Shown one piece after another: positions 1-9,148 of a DNA stretch of 64,000 bases. Both the position numbers and the translations under genes were made by a program. Source of the stretch: Nocardioides sp. BP30 (lineage in GTDB: Bacteria > Actinomycetota > Actinomycetes > Propionibacteriales > Nocardioidaceae); the NCBI RefSeq assembly GCF_029873215.1, contig NZ_CP123620.1:3224001-3288000 (forward strand), in the 5' to 3' direction. The number at the start of each line of letters is the position of its first letter. Within the stretch, counting starts at the first letter, position 1. The notes under the pieces are model-generated. The model was not told where the DNA came from, did no database searches, and worked only from the letters and a program-made list of their open reading frames with translations.

Positions 1-570
1 TGACATCACGGTGCCGATCGGCGTCTCCATGATCTCGGCGATCTCCTTGTAGGCGAATCCTTCGACGTCGGCGAGGTAGACGGCCAGCCGGAACTCCTCG
101 GGCAGCCGCTGCAGCGCATCCTTGACCTGCGAGTCGGGTAGGTGCTCGAGCGCCTCGGTCTCGGCTGACTTCAGCCCGTGCGAGGTGTGCGACTCGGCGC
201 GCGCGAGCTGCCAGTCCTCCACGTCCTCCGACATCGACTGCTGCGGCTCCCGCTGCTTCTTGCGGTAGCTGTTGATGAAGGTGTTGGTGAGGATCCGGTA
301 CAGCCAGGCCTTGAGGTTGGTGCCCGGCTTGAACTGGTGGAAGGAGGAGTACGCCTTGGCGAACGTCTCCTGCACCAGGTCCTCGGCGTCGGCCGGATTG
401 CGCGTCATCCGCATCGCGGCGGAGTAGAGCTGGTCGAGGAACGGCAGCGCGTCGCGCTCGAACCTCAGCGCACGCTCCCCGTCCGTCTCGGGGGCAGCGG
501 TCACAGCCGCGTCGGCCGCGCTCTCGTCGTGCGAGAGCCCGGCGGTCAGGTCATCGAAGGTGTCACTCAT
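1..570 (-). CDS. sigR: SigR/SigH-type ECF RNA polymerase sigma factor (3' end off window)
   Basis: Group of redox-stress sigma factors that direct RNA polymerase to thiol-oxidative-stress promoters. The visible 190 codons start at ATG (568-570) and run off the left edge. The N-terminal 40 residues are acidic. Region 2 contains [17 protein letters not shown] and the region 2.4-like stretch [19 protein letters not shown]; region 4 contains [26 protein letters not shown]. The missing C-terminus is only the last part of region 4. An RsrA-type zinc anti-sigma gene would be expected just downstream, outside the window. The order sigma - SRAP - aroA - rsgA resembles the M. tuberculosis sigH neighbourhood, which supports SigR/SigH rather than another ECF group. 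No clear GGAAT-type autoregulatory promoter was found in the 100 bp upstream. Confidence 0.9.
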   Translation of the reverse strand, partial: MSDTFDDLTAGLSHDESAADAAVTAAPETDGERALRFERDALPFLDQLYSAAMRMTRNPADAEDLVQETFAKAYSSFHQFKPGTNLKAWLYRILTNTFINSYRKKQREPQQSMSEDVEDWQLARAESHTSHGLKSAETEALEHLPDSQVKDALQRLPEEFRLAVYLADVEGFAYKEIAEIMETPIGTVMS

Positions 571-670
571 CGTGCTCAAGACTACGCGGCCGGAACCGGG
601 ATCGGTGTCCGTCACCGAAGGGCGGTCGAGGCAGGTGATCATGTCGAGTCAACGCATCGCCGGTGTGGCT

Positions 671-1318
671 TCATTCCCGGGCGCCCGCCACCTCGCGCAC
701 CAGCCACTCCAGCGTCGACTCCACCAGGATCGCATCCGCCTCCTCCTGGCTCACCGGTCCGCGCTTGGCCACCCGCAGGGAGTGGTCGGCACCCGGTACG
801 ACGACGAGGTCCATCGACCCCAGCTCGCCGGGGAACTCCTCCGGGCCGCCCATCGGGTCCCGCTCCCCCTGGATCACCAGCGTCGGCACGCCGGCACCCT
901 CCAGCTCCTGGGCTCGGCTCCTCTCGGGCCGGCCCGGGGGGTGCAGCGGGAAGGCGAGCGCGAGGCACCCGGCGGCCCCCAGGCCCCGGGCGGTGCGGGC
1001 CGCCGATCGCGCACCGGCCGAGCGCCCGCCGACCACGAGTGGCGTGCGCAGCCGCAGGTGGTCGACGGCGGCGGTCAGGGCGGCGTCGAGGCTGGCGGGC
1101 GGCGAGGCGACCCGCCGCCCGGCGACCCGCCACGGCTGCTCGAAGAGCAGCACGGTGAATCCCTCGGCGGGCAACGCCGAGGCCAGCGCCTGGAGATCGT
1201 GCGTCTCGATCCCGTTGCCCGCGCCATGGCTGAGCAGCACGGTCGCGATGGTCGAGCGCGCTCGCCTGGCCTCCAGGCGCCCCTCACCGTACGGCGTGGC
1301 GATCATCTGGGTGCTCAC
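671..1318 (-). CDS. small alpha/beta-hydrolase (dienelactone hydrolase-like)
   Basis: Predicted 215-residue cytosolic hydrolase of unknown substrate. The start is GTG at 1316-1318, overlapping the stop of the SRAP gene by four bases (GTGA), so the two are translationally coupled. LLSHGAGNG near residue 30 is the oxyanion-hole strand, VVGGRSAGARSA near 100 holds the nucleophile Ser in a G-x-S-x-G-like elbow, PTLVIQGERDPMG carries the acidic residue and VVPGADHSL the catalytic His. Size and motif order fit the short KANL3/Tex30-like hydrolase family often found in actinobacteria. Function beyond hydrolase cannot be read from the sequence. Confidence 0.85.
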   Translation of the reverse strand: MSTQMIATPYGEGRLEARRARSTIATVLLSHGAGNGIETHDLQALASALPAEGFTVLLFEQPWRVAGRRVASPPASLDAALTAAVDHLRLRTPLVVGGRSAGARSAARTARGLGAAGCLALAFPLHPPGRPERSRAQELEGAGVPTLVIQGERDPMGGPEEFPGELGSMDLVVVPGADHSLRVAKRGPVSQEEADAILVESTLEWLVREVAGARE

Positions 1319-2055
1319 AGCAGGGACTCCTCCAGCGGCAGCGGTTCGACGAGCTCGGGACCGTTGTTGCGTACGTTGCTGACCAGACTGCTCACCGGGT
1401 AGGCCTCGAGGAGGCCGGGCAGGGCGGGCTGCAGGAGATCGACGGCGGCCGGGTGCAACGGGTCGAGCCAGGCTCCCCAGCGCTCCTGCGCGACCATGAG
1501 CGGCATCCGGTCGTGGATACGGCCCAGGTCGTCCTCGGCGGTGGTCGTGATGACGGTGCAGGTCCAGCGCCAGGCGGCCGGGTCGTCGTCGGCGAGCGTG
1601 CGATCGCGCCAGATCTCGTAGAGCCCCGCCATCGCGAGCACGCCGCCGTCGCGGGGGCGGATGAAGAAGGGCTGCTTGCGCGGCTTCCCCTTGGCGTCGG
1701 TGCGGGAGGTCGCGTACCACTCGAAGTAGCCGTCGGCGGGCAGCAGGCAACGGCGGGAGGCGAACGCCTTGCGGAAGGCGGGCTTGTCGGCCACTGTCTC
1801 CATCCGCGCGTTGATCATCCGCGAGCCGATGCCGGGGTCCTTCGCCCACGACGGCACCAGTCCCCACCGCAGGGTGCGCAGCTGGCGTTGCTGCGGCCGT
1901 TCCTCCCGCGCCGGCCGCTCCAGCACGGCGTACACCTCGTCGGTGGGTGCGACGTTGTACGACGCGGGCAGGCGCTCCGCGAGGTGGGTCTCGGCGACGT
2001 CGAACTCCTCGACGAGATCGTCCACGTCCCGACTCGACGCGTAGCGGCCGCACAT
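1315..2055 (-). CDS. SRAP-domain protein (YedK/HMCES family)
   Basis: SOS-response-associated peptidase family. Characterised relatives crosslink covalently to abasic sites in single-stranded DNA through the N-terminal Cys and shield the replication fork. The 246-residue protein starts MCGRYASS, with the invariant Cys2 exposed after Met removal. ASYNVAPTDEVYAVL contains the conserved Asn, RWGLVPSWAKD and INARMETVADKPAFRKAF are family blocks, and the Glu in DGYFEWY plus the His-type block near MPLMV complete the active-site set. Length is usual for the family. It heads a two-gene unit with the downstream hydrolase. The M. tuberculosis homologue lies in the same sigH-aroA neighbourhood. No LexA box was seen upstream. 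Confidence 0.95.
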   Translation of the reverse strand: MCGRYASSRDVDDLVEEFDVAETHLAERLPASYNVAPTDEVYAVLERPAREERPQQRQLRTLRWGLVPSWAKDPGIGSRMINARMETVADKPAFRKAFASRRCLLPADGYFEWYATSRTDAKGKPRKQPFFIRPRDGGVLAMAGLYEIWRDRTLADDDPAAWRWTCTVITTTAEDDLGRIHDRMPLMVAQERWGAWLDPLHPAAVDLLQPALPGLLEAYPVSSLVSNVRNNGPELVEPLPLEESLL

Positions 2056-2150
2056 GCGGCCAGACTAGTGGGCGCCGGGACGCGCCGGCGGTTGCGACGG
2101 GGCGGCCTGCGGACCCGGCTGAGCCCGGACCGGGCTGGGTCCGCCGGCGA

Positions 2151-2885
2151 TCAGGCTCGGGCGAGCTCGTCGAGCAGGCTGACCGCCGCGGCGTCGGTCG
2201 AGGGTAGGCCCTCCACCCAGACCCGCTGCGCCTGCGCCGAGACCATCCGACGCAGCAGCGCCACGCGTCCGGGAAGCGCCTCGCGGCGCGGGGCGAGCAC
2301 GACCACCTTGCCGTGCCCGACCTGAGCGATGGTCTCGCCGGCGAAGACCGAGCGGGCGACCTGGCCGAGCAGGGAGAGCCGGTGGGCCGCCGAGATCGGG
2401 TCGAGCGCTCCGCCCGCGTCGGCGACGACCAGGGCGTGGCCGTTGCTCACGTCCGGACCGGCGCTGCCGTGCGTGTCGCGTTCGCTCAGGACCGCGTCGC
2501 GATAGAGCTCGGCGATCCGCTCCCGCAGATGCGCATGCGTCGAGAGCCCGGTCAGCGGGTCGGCGCAGGAGAGGCCGTGCAGGTAGGACAGCGTCGCGTC
2601 GCTCCAGGTGAGCGAGAGTGCTTGGGACTCCTCGAAGAGCGGGTCGCGCCTGGCCACGAGCTGGGTGGTGGCACGCAGTCCCTCCAGACCCTCACCGAGG
2701 GAGGACCCGAGCTCCGCAAGCGTCCTGCCCACCACCCAGCACGCGTCGACGGACGAGATGCCGGCGGCCAGTGCCTCCCCTACCGCCTCGAAGTGCGGGG
2801 CCAGCAGCGCCCGCATCTCCTCGGTCAGCTCCGCACCGTCTTGCCGGAGGCCGGTGGAACTGCGCGCGCGCACGAATAGCCCCAC
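2151..2885 (-). CDS. degenerate GGDEF-domain protein
   Basis: Predicted 244-residue soluble protein. GTG at 2883-2885 is chosen because GAGAGG lies six bases upstream; a longer in-frame N-terminus from 3008 would run through a compositionally odd stretch and is less likely. Residues about 1-120 are helical (ALLAPHFEAVGEALAAGI and onward) without a recognised domain. CADPLTGLSTHAHLRERIAELYRD is the classic D-x-L-T-G-L opening of a diguanylate cyclase domain, but the signature GGDEF loop is replaced by a GHGKVV-like stretch and the expected metal ligands are absent. It is therefore probably not a cyclase; it may be a sensor or scaffold. Similar degenerate GGDEF genes are common in actinobacteria. 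Confidence 0.75.
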   Translation of the reverse strand: MGLFVRARSSTGLRQDGAELTEEMRALLAPHFEAVGEALAAGISSVDACWVVGRTLAELGSSLGEGLEGLRATTQLVARRDPLFEESQALSLTWSDATLSYLHGLSCADPLTGLSTHAHLRERIAELYRDAVLSERDTHGSAGPDVSNGHALVVADAGGALDPISAAHRLSLLGQVARSVFAGETIAQVGHGKVVVLAPRREALPGRVALLRRMVSAQAQRVWVEGLPSTDAAAVSLLDELARA

Positions 2886-3107
2886 GATGCCCTCTCTCGT
2901 CCGTTCCAGACACGATCTCAACCGCCTCGTGCGACGATGAGACGCATCACAGGCCGGATCATGACGCCGGGTTGCCGTACTTTCTGCGACGAAAGGTACG
3001 GCGGCCACCCCTGGTCGCGACCCGGCCCCCGGAACCGACGGGAGAACGGGGACATGAAAGTGGTCTATCCGGCGTCATGATTCGCGAAGTCGTGCGTCTA
3101 CCTTCTC

Positions 3108-5585
3108 GTGAGTGATGCGCATCCGAGCCAGCCGGACGAGCTGCCTCCGCTTGACGAGCCCGGTGATGCCGAGCTGATCTCCGCCGTGCGCGGCGGCGAT
3201 CTCGAGGCCTACGGCACGCTCTTCGAGCGCCACGTCGACTCGGCACGTCGGCTGGCCCGCCAGCTGGTCTCGGCCGGCGACGTGGACGACCTCGTCTCGG
3301 ATGCGTTCGCCAAGGTGCTCGCTGTCCTCCAGCGCGGCGGCGGCCCCGACCTGGCGTTCCGCGCCTACCTGTTGACCTCACTGCGCCGGTTGCACGTCGA
3401 CCGCCTGCGTGCGGGCGCGCGACTCACCACGACCGACGACCTCGCGGCGTACGACCCGGGGGTGCCGTTCGAGGACACGGCCGTGACGGGCTTCGACAAC
3501 GCCGCCGCGGCCAGGGCCTTCGCCTCGCTGCCCGAGCGCTGGCAGCAGGTGCTGTGGCACACCGAGGTGGAGGGTCAGAAGCCCGCCGAGGTCGCGCCGC
3601 TGCTGGGGATCAGCGCCAACTCGGTCTCCGCGTTGGCCTACCGGGCGCGCGAGGGCCTGCGCCAGGCGTTCATCTCGATGCATGCACAGGAGGCGATCGA
3701 GGACGACTGCGCGGTGATCCGGGCGCAGCTCGGCGGGTACCTGCGCGGTGGCGTCTCGCGCCGCGACGCCGCCAAGGTGGAGGACCACCTGGCCACGTGC
3801 CGGGAGTGCAACGCCATCTACCTCGAGCTGGCCGAGGTCAACAACGACCTCGGGGCCGTTCTCGCACCGATGCTGCTCGGGTCGGCCGGTGCCGGCTATC
3901 TCGCCCACCTCGGCGCTGTCGGAGCCGCCAAGGGCGGCCTGCCGGTGTTCCTCGACCGGACCCGGGACTGGGTGGTCCACCACCCAGCGGGGCGGATCGC
4001 GGCCGGCGCCACCGGTGCCGTCGCCGCCGCGGCGGTGGTCGCGGCCGTCGCGCTCGCCCAGAGCGGGCCAGCGCCTCTCTCCGACGCGCGCACCCAGCCG
4101 TCCGCCGACGCGCCGAGCACCGCACCGCCGACGCCGCAGGCAGGCGCCTCCCCCGGCGCGGCGCGGCCGCCCAGGCCCACCGGACGGGCGTCGTCGAACC
4201 CTTCGGCGACGGCCCCCGCGACGACACCGCCGGCGAGTGCCCCTGCAGCCCACGGCCCGTTCGCCTCCTCGTCGTCGGCGTCATCAGGACCGTCGCACCC
4301 CGTCATCCGTACGCCGCTGTCCCCCGTCCGGGCACCCGCGGCCCGGACGCCGGTGACGATCAGGCTCACCAAGGGGGCCGTCGCTCCCGACGGCGATCCG
4401 CTCCGGGTGCAGTCGGCCCGGGTCGTGCGGCGTGCGCACGGCACCGTGGCGATCGACCGCGACGGTGTCTCGGACCGGCCGCTGGCGCGGCTGGTGTCCC
4501 GAGGCGTCGCCGGGAGCACCGGCCCCGCCACCTCCGTCACCTACACGCCCGACACCGGCTGGCGCGGCACCGACACGATCGCGTACGTGCTCGCCGACGC
4601 GCACGGCCGCACCGTCTCCGGCTCGGTCCAGGTGACCACCCCCGACGCAGCGCCGGTCGCGCAGGCCGACGTGCTCCGCATCCCCGGCACCTGGCAGCGC
4701 GGTACGGCGACGCGTCTCGACGTCCTGGCCAACGACCGCGACGAGAACGGCGACCCACTGCGCGTCAAGCGCGTCACCACACCTGCGCACGGCACCGCGA
4801 CAGTCTCCGGTGGCGTGGTCCGCTACTCCCCTGCGGCCGGCTACACCGGAGCGGACTCTTTCGGCTACACCGTCGCCGACGGCCACGGCGGCACCGCGAC
4901 GGCCTCCGTCACCGTGACAATCGGTCGGCTGCCCGACCGTGTGCCGCAGGTCGCCTCGACCACCGAGACCATCGCCTTCGGCGAGCCGCTCACCCTCCAC
5001 CTGGGCGAGCTCGCCAGCGACGCGGACGGCGACCACCTGACGTTCGCGACCCGGACCCAGCCGGCCCACGGCTCTCTCACCGTGGCCGCCGACGGCACCG
5101 CCACCTACCTACCGGCGAGCGGATTCTTCGGCCACGACTCGTTCGTCTACGCCGTCTCCGACGGCCGGGGCGGGACACAGGCCGCCACCGTCACCGTCAT
5201 CGTGCAGCCACCCGTCTCCGACCTCACGCTCTCCCACCTGACGGCGGGGGTCGCAGGCTACGAACACATCCGGCTGGTGGCCGACGGCATCCCCGACGGG
5301 CGCTCCGCCACCCTGCACCTGCACATCGCCGGCATCGCCGGATGGGCGCCCGGGGAGGCCCACTCCCTCGGCGGCGACCTCGCCGGCTGCACCCTGCCCG
5401 CCGCGCCGCTCGGCAGCCTCGACCTGACCTGCAGCGTGACCGGTGACGGCGAGATGCTGCACCTCGACTTCGACGTGGCCGAGGGGTGGAGCGTGGACGC
5501 CTCGCTCACGCCGGACGACTTCACCGACGACGATCCCGGGAACAACACCTTCCACCGCACCGCGAGCACCCCGTTGGGCCAGTGA
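3108..5585 (+). CDS. ECF sigma factor fused to zinc anti-sigma, TM helix and extracellular repeats
   Basis: Single 825-residue polypeptide, GTG start at 3108. Residues about 20-95 are sigma region 2 and about 140-190 region 4 (LPERWQQVLWHTEVEGQKPAEVAPLLGI). Next comes a putative zinc-finger anti-sigma domain with H227-x3-C231-x2-C234. A single transmembrane helix lies at about 295-315 (Ala/Val-rich), followed by a Pro/Ser/Thr-rich linker to about 410. Outside the membrane are at least three Ig/cadherin-like repeats (motifs such as GYTGADSFGYTVADGHGG and GFFGHDSFVYAVSDGRGG) and a C-terminal beta domain. This makes it a membrane-tethered sigma factor that presumably needs release by proteolysis or a conformational change. 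ECF groups with such long C-terminal fusions are known; the ligand is not. It stands alone with no separate anti-sigma gene. Confidence 0.9.
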   Translation: MSDAHPSQPDELPPLDEPGDAELISAVRGGDLEAYGTLFERHVDSARRLARQLVSAGDVDDLVSDAFAKVLAVLQRGGGPDLAFRAYLLTSLRRLHVDRLRAGARLTTTDDLAAYDPGVPFEDTAVTGFDNAAAARAFASLPERWQQVLWHTEVEGQKPAEVAPLLGISANSVSALAYRAREGLRQAFISMHAQEAIEDDCAVIRAQLGGYLRGGVSRRDAAKVEDHLATCRECNAIYLELAEVNNDLGAVLAPMLLGSAGAGYLAHLGAVGAAKGGLPVFLDRTRDWVVHHPAGRIAAGATGAVAAAAVVAAVALAQSGPAPLSDARTQPSADAPSTAPPTPQAGASPGAARPPRPTGRASSNPSATAPATTPPASAPAAHGPFASSSSASSGPSHPVIRTPLSPVRAPAARTPVTIRLTKGAVAPDGDPLRVQSARVVRRAHGTVAIDRDGVSDRPLARLVSRGVAGSTGPATSVTYTPDTGWRGTDTIAYVLADAHGRTVSGSVQVTTPDAAPVAQADVLRIPGTWQRGTATRLDVLANDRDENGDPLRVKRVTTPAHGTATVSGGVVRYSPAAGYTGADSFGYTVADGHGGTATASVTVTIGRLPDRVPQVASTTETIAFGEPLTLHLGELASDADGDHLTFATRTQPAHGSLTVAADGTATYLPASGFFGHDSFVYAVSDGRGGTQAATVTVIVQPPVSDLTLSHLTAGVAGYEHIRLVADGIPDGRSATLHLHIAGIAGWAPGEAHSLGGDLAGCTLPAAPLGSLDLTCSVTGDGEMLHLDFDVAEGWSVDASLTPDDFTDDDPGNNTFHRTASTPLGQ

Positions 5586-5622
5586 GCGCATACCCCCGGT
5601 GGTTCTCGGTAACAGGGCCGCC

Positions 5623-6771
5623 ATGAGCATCAGCCGCACCATCGCGCGTCCTCTGCTGGCCTCGGTCTTCGTGGTCGGTCCGATCAACACGTTGCGGAAC
5701 TCGTCCGGCGCAGCCACCAAGGCAGAGCCGGTCACGGATCCGCTGATCCGGCTGGCACAGCGAGCCGGCCTGCCCCTTCCGAACGATCCGGAGAAGCTGG
5801 TCAAGATCAATGCCGGCGTCCAGCTGGCCGCCGGCCTGTGCCTGGCCACCGGTCGGTTCCCCCGGCTCTCCGCGGCCGTGCTGGCGACCTCACTGGTCCC
5901 CACGACCGTTGCCGGCCACGACTTCTGGAACGAGTCGGATCCCGCCGTACGCCGCCAGCAGCAGCTCCAGTTGGCCAAGAACCTCTCCCTCCTCGGCGGT
6001 CTGATCATCGCGGCCGGCGACACCGACGGCAAGCCGGGCGTCGCCTGGCTGGCGAAGCACGCCGTCGGCGACGCCAAGCGCGAGATCGGCCACAAGGCGA
6101 GCACCGCCAAGCTGGAGGGCAAGGTCGCCGCGCTCGAGGCCGAGGTCGGCGTGGGCGCGCTCGGTACGGCGCTCGTCGCAGCCGGTCAGCATGCCAAGGA
6201 CGCGATCGTGGACGCCGCCCACCAGGCCGCGACCTCCGAGACGACCCAGCACCTGGCCGAGCGGGCGAGCGGGCTGGCCAGCAGCCTGGCCGACACGGCG
6301 AAGGAGAAGGCACCGGTCGTCGCCGCCGCGGCACGCGACCAGCTCGCCTCGATCGCCGAGACGGCCCGGGAGGAGGCCGTACCGGTCCTGGCGGACTGGC
6401 GCGACCAGGCGGTCACCACCTCCCGCCGTACCTCCAAGCAGCTGCGCAAGCAGGCCAAGAGCGCCTCGAAGGACCTGCGCAAGCAGGCCAAGAAGACCGC
6501 CAAGACCGCTCGCAAGAACGCCGGCCCCGTCCTCGAGGACTGGCGCGACCAGGCGATCAGCACCGCCCGTGACACCTCCGAGGACCTGCGCAAGCAGGCC
6601 AAGAGCACCTCGAAGGACCTGCGCAAGCAAGCCAAGAAGACCGCGAAGAACGCCCGCAAGAACGCCGAGAAGGCGAGGAAGCGGGCCCGCAAGCAGGGCC
6701 CTGCCATCGTCGCCGCGGCGCGCGACCAGGCGGCCGCCGTGACCGAATCCGCGAAGGCGAAGATCGCCTGA
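5623..6771 (+). CDS. DoxX-family membrane protein with Lys/Ala-rich repeat tail
   Basis: 382 residues from ATG at 5623. The first 150 residues match DoxX-type small membrane proteins (TIARPLLASVFVVGPINTLRN, then further hydrophobic helices around 70-135). The rest is predicted coiled coil or unstructured, and becomes extremely basic: KQLRKQAK, KDLRKQAKKTAK and ARKNAEKARKRARKQ recur in a pattern like histone H1 or the AT-hook-free tails of actinobacterial nucleoid proteins. A 48-residue unit is present twice (see repeat entry). The tail could contact nucleic acid or acidic cell-wall polymers; this is inference. aroA follows after 37 bp. Confidence 0.8.
   Translation: MSISRTIARPLLASVFVVGPINTLRNSSGAATKAEPVTDPLIRLAQRAGLPLPNDPEKLVKINAGVQLAAGLCLATGRFPRLSAAVLATSLVPTTVAGHDFWNESDPAVRRQQQLQLAKNLSLLGGLIIAAGDTDGKPGVAWLAKHAVGDAKREIGHKASTAKLEGKVAALEAEVGVGALGTALVAAGQHAKDAIVDAAHQAATSETTQHLAERASGLASSLADTAKEKAPVVAAAARDQLASIAETAREEAVPVLADWRDQAVTTSRRTSKQLRKQAKSASKDLRKQAKKTAKTARKNAGPVLEDWRDQAISTARDTSEDLRKQAKSTSKDLRKQAKKTAKNARKNAEKARKRARKQGPAIVAAARDQAAAVTESAKAKIA
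6385..6672 (+). repeat. two in-frame 144-bp repeats in the DoxX-protein tail
   Basis: Unit 1 is 6385-6528 and unit 2 is 6529-6672. Both begin with GTCCT and contain GACTGGCGCGACCAGGCG nine bases in (6394 and 6538), followed by two copies of the codon block for (K/D)LRKQAK. The spacing of exactly 144 bp (48 codons) points to a duplication inside the gene. Confidence 0.85.
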
Positions 6772-6808
6772 GGGGGGACCAGGGGTCGGACCTCGATAGG
6801 CTGCGGAC

Positions 6809-8116
6809 GTGACGCAGCCTCCGATCGCCGACCCCTGGCCGGCGCCTCGCGCCCACACACCGGTCACGGCGGCCGTCTCGCTGCCCGGCAGCAAGTCGCT
6901 GACCAACCGCGCGCTGCTGCTCGCCGCCATCGCCGACGGTCCCTCAGTGGTCTCCCGGGCTCTCCGCTCGCGCGACACCCTGTTGATGGCGGCCGCGCTG
7001 GCGTCGCTGGGCGCCCGGGTGGACACCGACGGGGCGGACTGGGCGGTGACCCCCGCCGCCTTCACCGCGGACGCCACCATCGACTGTGGCCTGGCGGGCA
7101 CCGTGATGCGCTTCGTGCCGCCGATCGCGGCGCTGTCCACCGGCACCGTCGCCTTCGACGGCGACGCCCACATGCGCCAACGCCCGGTCGGTGAGGTCCT
7201 GACGGCCCTGCGAACCCTCGGGGTCGACGTCAGCGGCGACGGCCTGCCGTTCACCCTGCACGGCACCGGCGCCGTCGCCGGCGGGACGGTCGTCATCGAC
7301 GCCTCGGCATCGAGCCAGTTCGTCAGCGCACTGCTGCTGGCCGGGGCGCGGTACGAGCGCGGCCTCGACGTACGCCATGCCGGTGCTCCGGTGCCCTCGC
7401 TCCCCCACATCGAGATGACCGTCGAGATGTTGCGTGAACACGGCGTCGTCGTGGACGCTCCGTCGGATCCCGGGGGCGAGCCCGACCGCTGGACGGTCTC
7501 ACCGGGCCCGGTCAAGGCCGTGGACCGGGCGATCGAGCCCGACCTGTCCAACGCCGCGCCGTTCCTCGCGCTGGCCGCCGTCTCCGGCGGTCGCGTGGTG
7601 ATCCGGGACTGGCCGCGGGTGACGACCCAGCCCGGTGACGAGCTACGCGCGATCCTGACGGCGATGGGCTGCACGGTCGAGTACGTCGAGGACGGCCTCG
7701 CCGTGGCCGGCCCCGGCACCGGTCGGCTCCAGGGGCTGGAGAAGGACCTGCACGACGTCGGTGAGCTGACGCCCGCGATCGCCGCGCTGTGCGCGCTCGC
7801 CTCGACGCCCTCGCACCTCACCGGCATCGGCCACATCCGCGGCCACGAGACCGATCGGCTGGCCGCCCTCGCCCGCGAGCTCGGGGCACTCGGGGCCGAC
7901 GTGACCGAGGAGCCCGACGGGCTGCTGATCCGTCCGGCGACCCTGCACGGCGGCGTCTTCCACACCTACGCCGACCACCGGATGGCCCATGCCGGCGTCA
8001 TCATCGGTGCGGCGGTCGACGGCGTCCTGGTCGAGAACGTCGCCACCACCAGCAAGACGTTCACCGACTTCGCGCCGTTCTGGGCAGCGTTGTTCGGCGC
8101 ACCGCAGGAGGCCTGA
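6809..8116 (+). CDS. aroA: 3-phosphoshikimate 1-carboxyvinyltransferase (EPSP synthase)
   Basis: Sixth step of the shikimate pathway: transfers enolpyruvate from PEP to shikimate-3-phosphate. The 435-residue length matches the family. [14 protein letters not shown] near residue 30 is the PEP/S3P-binding signature, GLAGTVMRF near 97 is the actinobacterial form of the G-x-AGT-x-(M/L)R block, and [12 protein letters not shown] and YADHRMAH are the C-terminal signatures. GTG start at 6809. The stop (8114-8116) abuts the TTG start of rsgA, so they form an operon. This is the only shikimate gene here apart from the distant chorismate mutase. Confidence 0.97.
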   Translation: MTQPPIADPWPAPRAHTPVTAAVSLPGSKSLTNRALLLAAIADGPSVVSRALRSRDTLLMAAALASLGARVDTDGADWAVTPAAFTADATIDCGLAGTVMRFVPPIAALSTGTVAFDGDAHMRQRPVGEVLTALRTLGVDVSGDGLPFTLHGTGAVAGGTVVIDASASSQFVSALLLAGARYERGLDVRHAGAPVPSLPHIEMTVEMLREHGVVVDAPSDPGGEPDRWTVSPGPVKAVDRAIEPDLSNAAPFLALAAVSGGRVVIRDWPRVTTQPGDELRAILTAMGCTVEYVEDGLAVAGPGTGRLQGLEKDLHDVGELTPAIAALCALASTPSHLTGIGHIRGHETDRLAALARELGALGADVTEEPDGLLIRPATLHGGVFHTYADHRMAHAGVIIGAAVDGVLVENVATTSKTFTDFAPFWAALFGAPQEA

Positions 8117-9124
8117 TTGAGCCGCCGCTACTCGGAGCAGGACGTCGAGCACTACGACCGGCCTCGCCGGCGTGGCTCTCGCCCCCGCACCAAGGAGCGG
8201 CCGAGCTTCGGCGACGCTGTCGACGGCGTCGTGCTCACCGTCGACCGCGGGCGCTTCACCCTGCTGGTCGCGGGCGTCCAGGTCTGGGCGGTGAAGGCGC
8301 GGCCGCTCGGACGCAAGGGCGTGGTGGTGGGCGATCGCGTGCGGGTCGTCGGCGATGTGTCGGGAGCGGAGGGCGCGCTGGCCCGCATCGTCGAGGTCGA
8401 GCCGCGCACGACGGTCCTGCGCCGGACGGCCGACGACGACGACCCCGTCGAGCGGGTCATCGTGGCCAACGCGACCCAGCTCGTGGTCGTCACGGCGCTG
8501 GCCGACCCCGAGCCACGGCACGGACTCATCGACCGGGCGCTGGTGGCGGCGTACGACGCCGGGCTCGCTCCGCTGCTGTGCCTCACCAAGGCCGACCTGG
8601 CCGACCCCGAGACCCTGCTGTCCACGTACCGAGCGCTCGGCGTGCCGTGGGTGGTCACCCGACGTGGCGGTGACCTCGGCGAGCTGCGCGAGCGGTTGTC
8701 CGGCCACGCGAGCGTGCTGCTGGGTCATTCCGGCGTGGGTAAGTCGACCCTGGTCAATGCGCTGGTCCCGGACGCCAACCGCGAGACCGGCGTGGTCAAC
8801 GCCGTGACGGGCCGCGGCAGGCACACCTCGACGTCGGCGCTGATGCTGGCGCTCCCGGATCCGGCCGCCGAGGGCGGCACCAGCTGGATCATCGACACTC
8901 CCGGGATCCGGTCCTTCGGGCTGGCCCACGTCGAGCCGGAGCACCTGATCGAGGCGTTCCCCGACCTCGACGAGATGACCGAGGACTGCCCGCGCGGCTG
9001 CACCCACGCCGCCGACGAGCCCGAGTGTGGCCTGGACGAGGCGGTCGAGCGCGGCGACGCCGACCCCGAGCGGGTCGCCTCCTTCCGGCGTCTGCTGGAC
9101 GCCCGCTCGGTCTCGCCGTACTGA
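8117..9124 (+). CDS. rsgA: ribosome small-subunit-dependent GTPase RsgA
   Basis: Circularly permuted GTPase that checks 30S maturation. 335 residues starting at TTG directly after the aroA stop. The OB-fold is N-terminal. The permuted G motifs run G4 (LCLTKADL) before G1 (GHSGVGKSTLVN) and G3 (DTPGIRSFG), which is diagnostic. The C-terminal zinc-binding knuckle appears as ECPRGCTH-like Cys/His residues (CPRGCTHAADEPEC). The aroA-rsgA pair is conserved in actinobacteria; hisN usually follows directly, but here two minus-strand genes intervene. Confidence 0.96.
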   Translation: MSRRYSEQDVEHYDRPRRRGSRPRTKERPSFGDAVDGVVLTVDRGRFTLLVAGVQVWAVKARPLGRKGVVVGDRVRVVGDVSGAEGALARIVEVEPRTTVLRRTADDDDPVERVIVANATQLVVVTALADPEPRHGLIDRALVAAYDAGLAPLLCLTKADLADPETLLSTYRALGVPWVVTRRGGDLGELRERLSGHASVLLGHSGVGKSTLVNALVPDANRETGVVNAVTGRGRHTSTSALMLALPDPAAEGGTSWIIDTPGIRSFGLAHVEPEHLIEAFPDLDEMTEDCPRGCTHAADEPECGLDEAVERGDADPERVASFRRLLDARSVSPY

Positions 9125-9148
9125 TCGCCCGCGACCCTCGCCCGGCCC

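Noticed and set aside
5890..7965. 691-codon minus-strand open frame over the DoxX and aroA genes
   Set aside because: Shadow of aroA and of the Lys/Ala repeat region, read antisense as Leu/Gly repeats.
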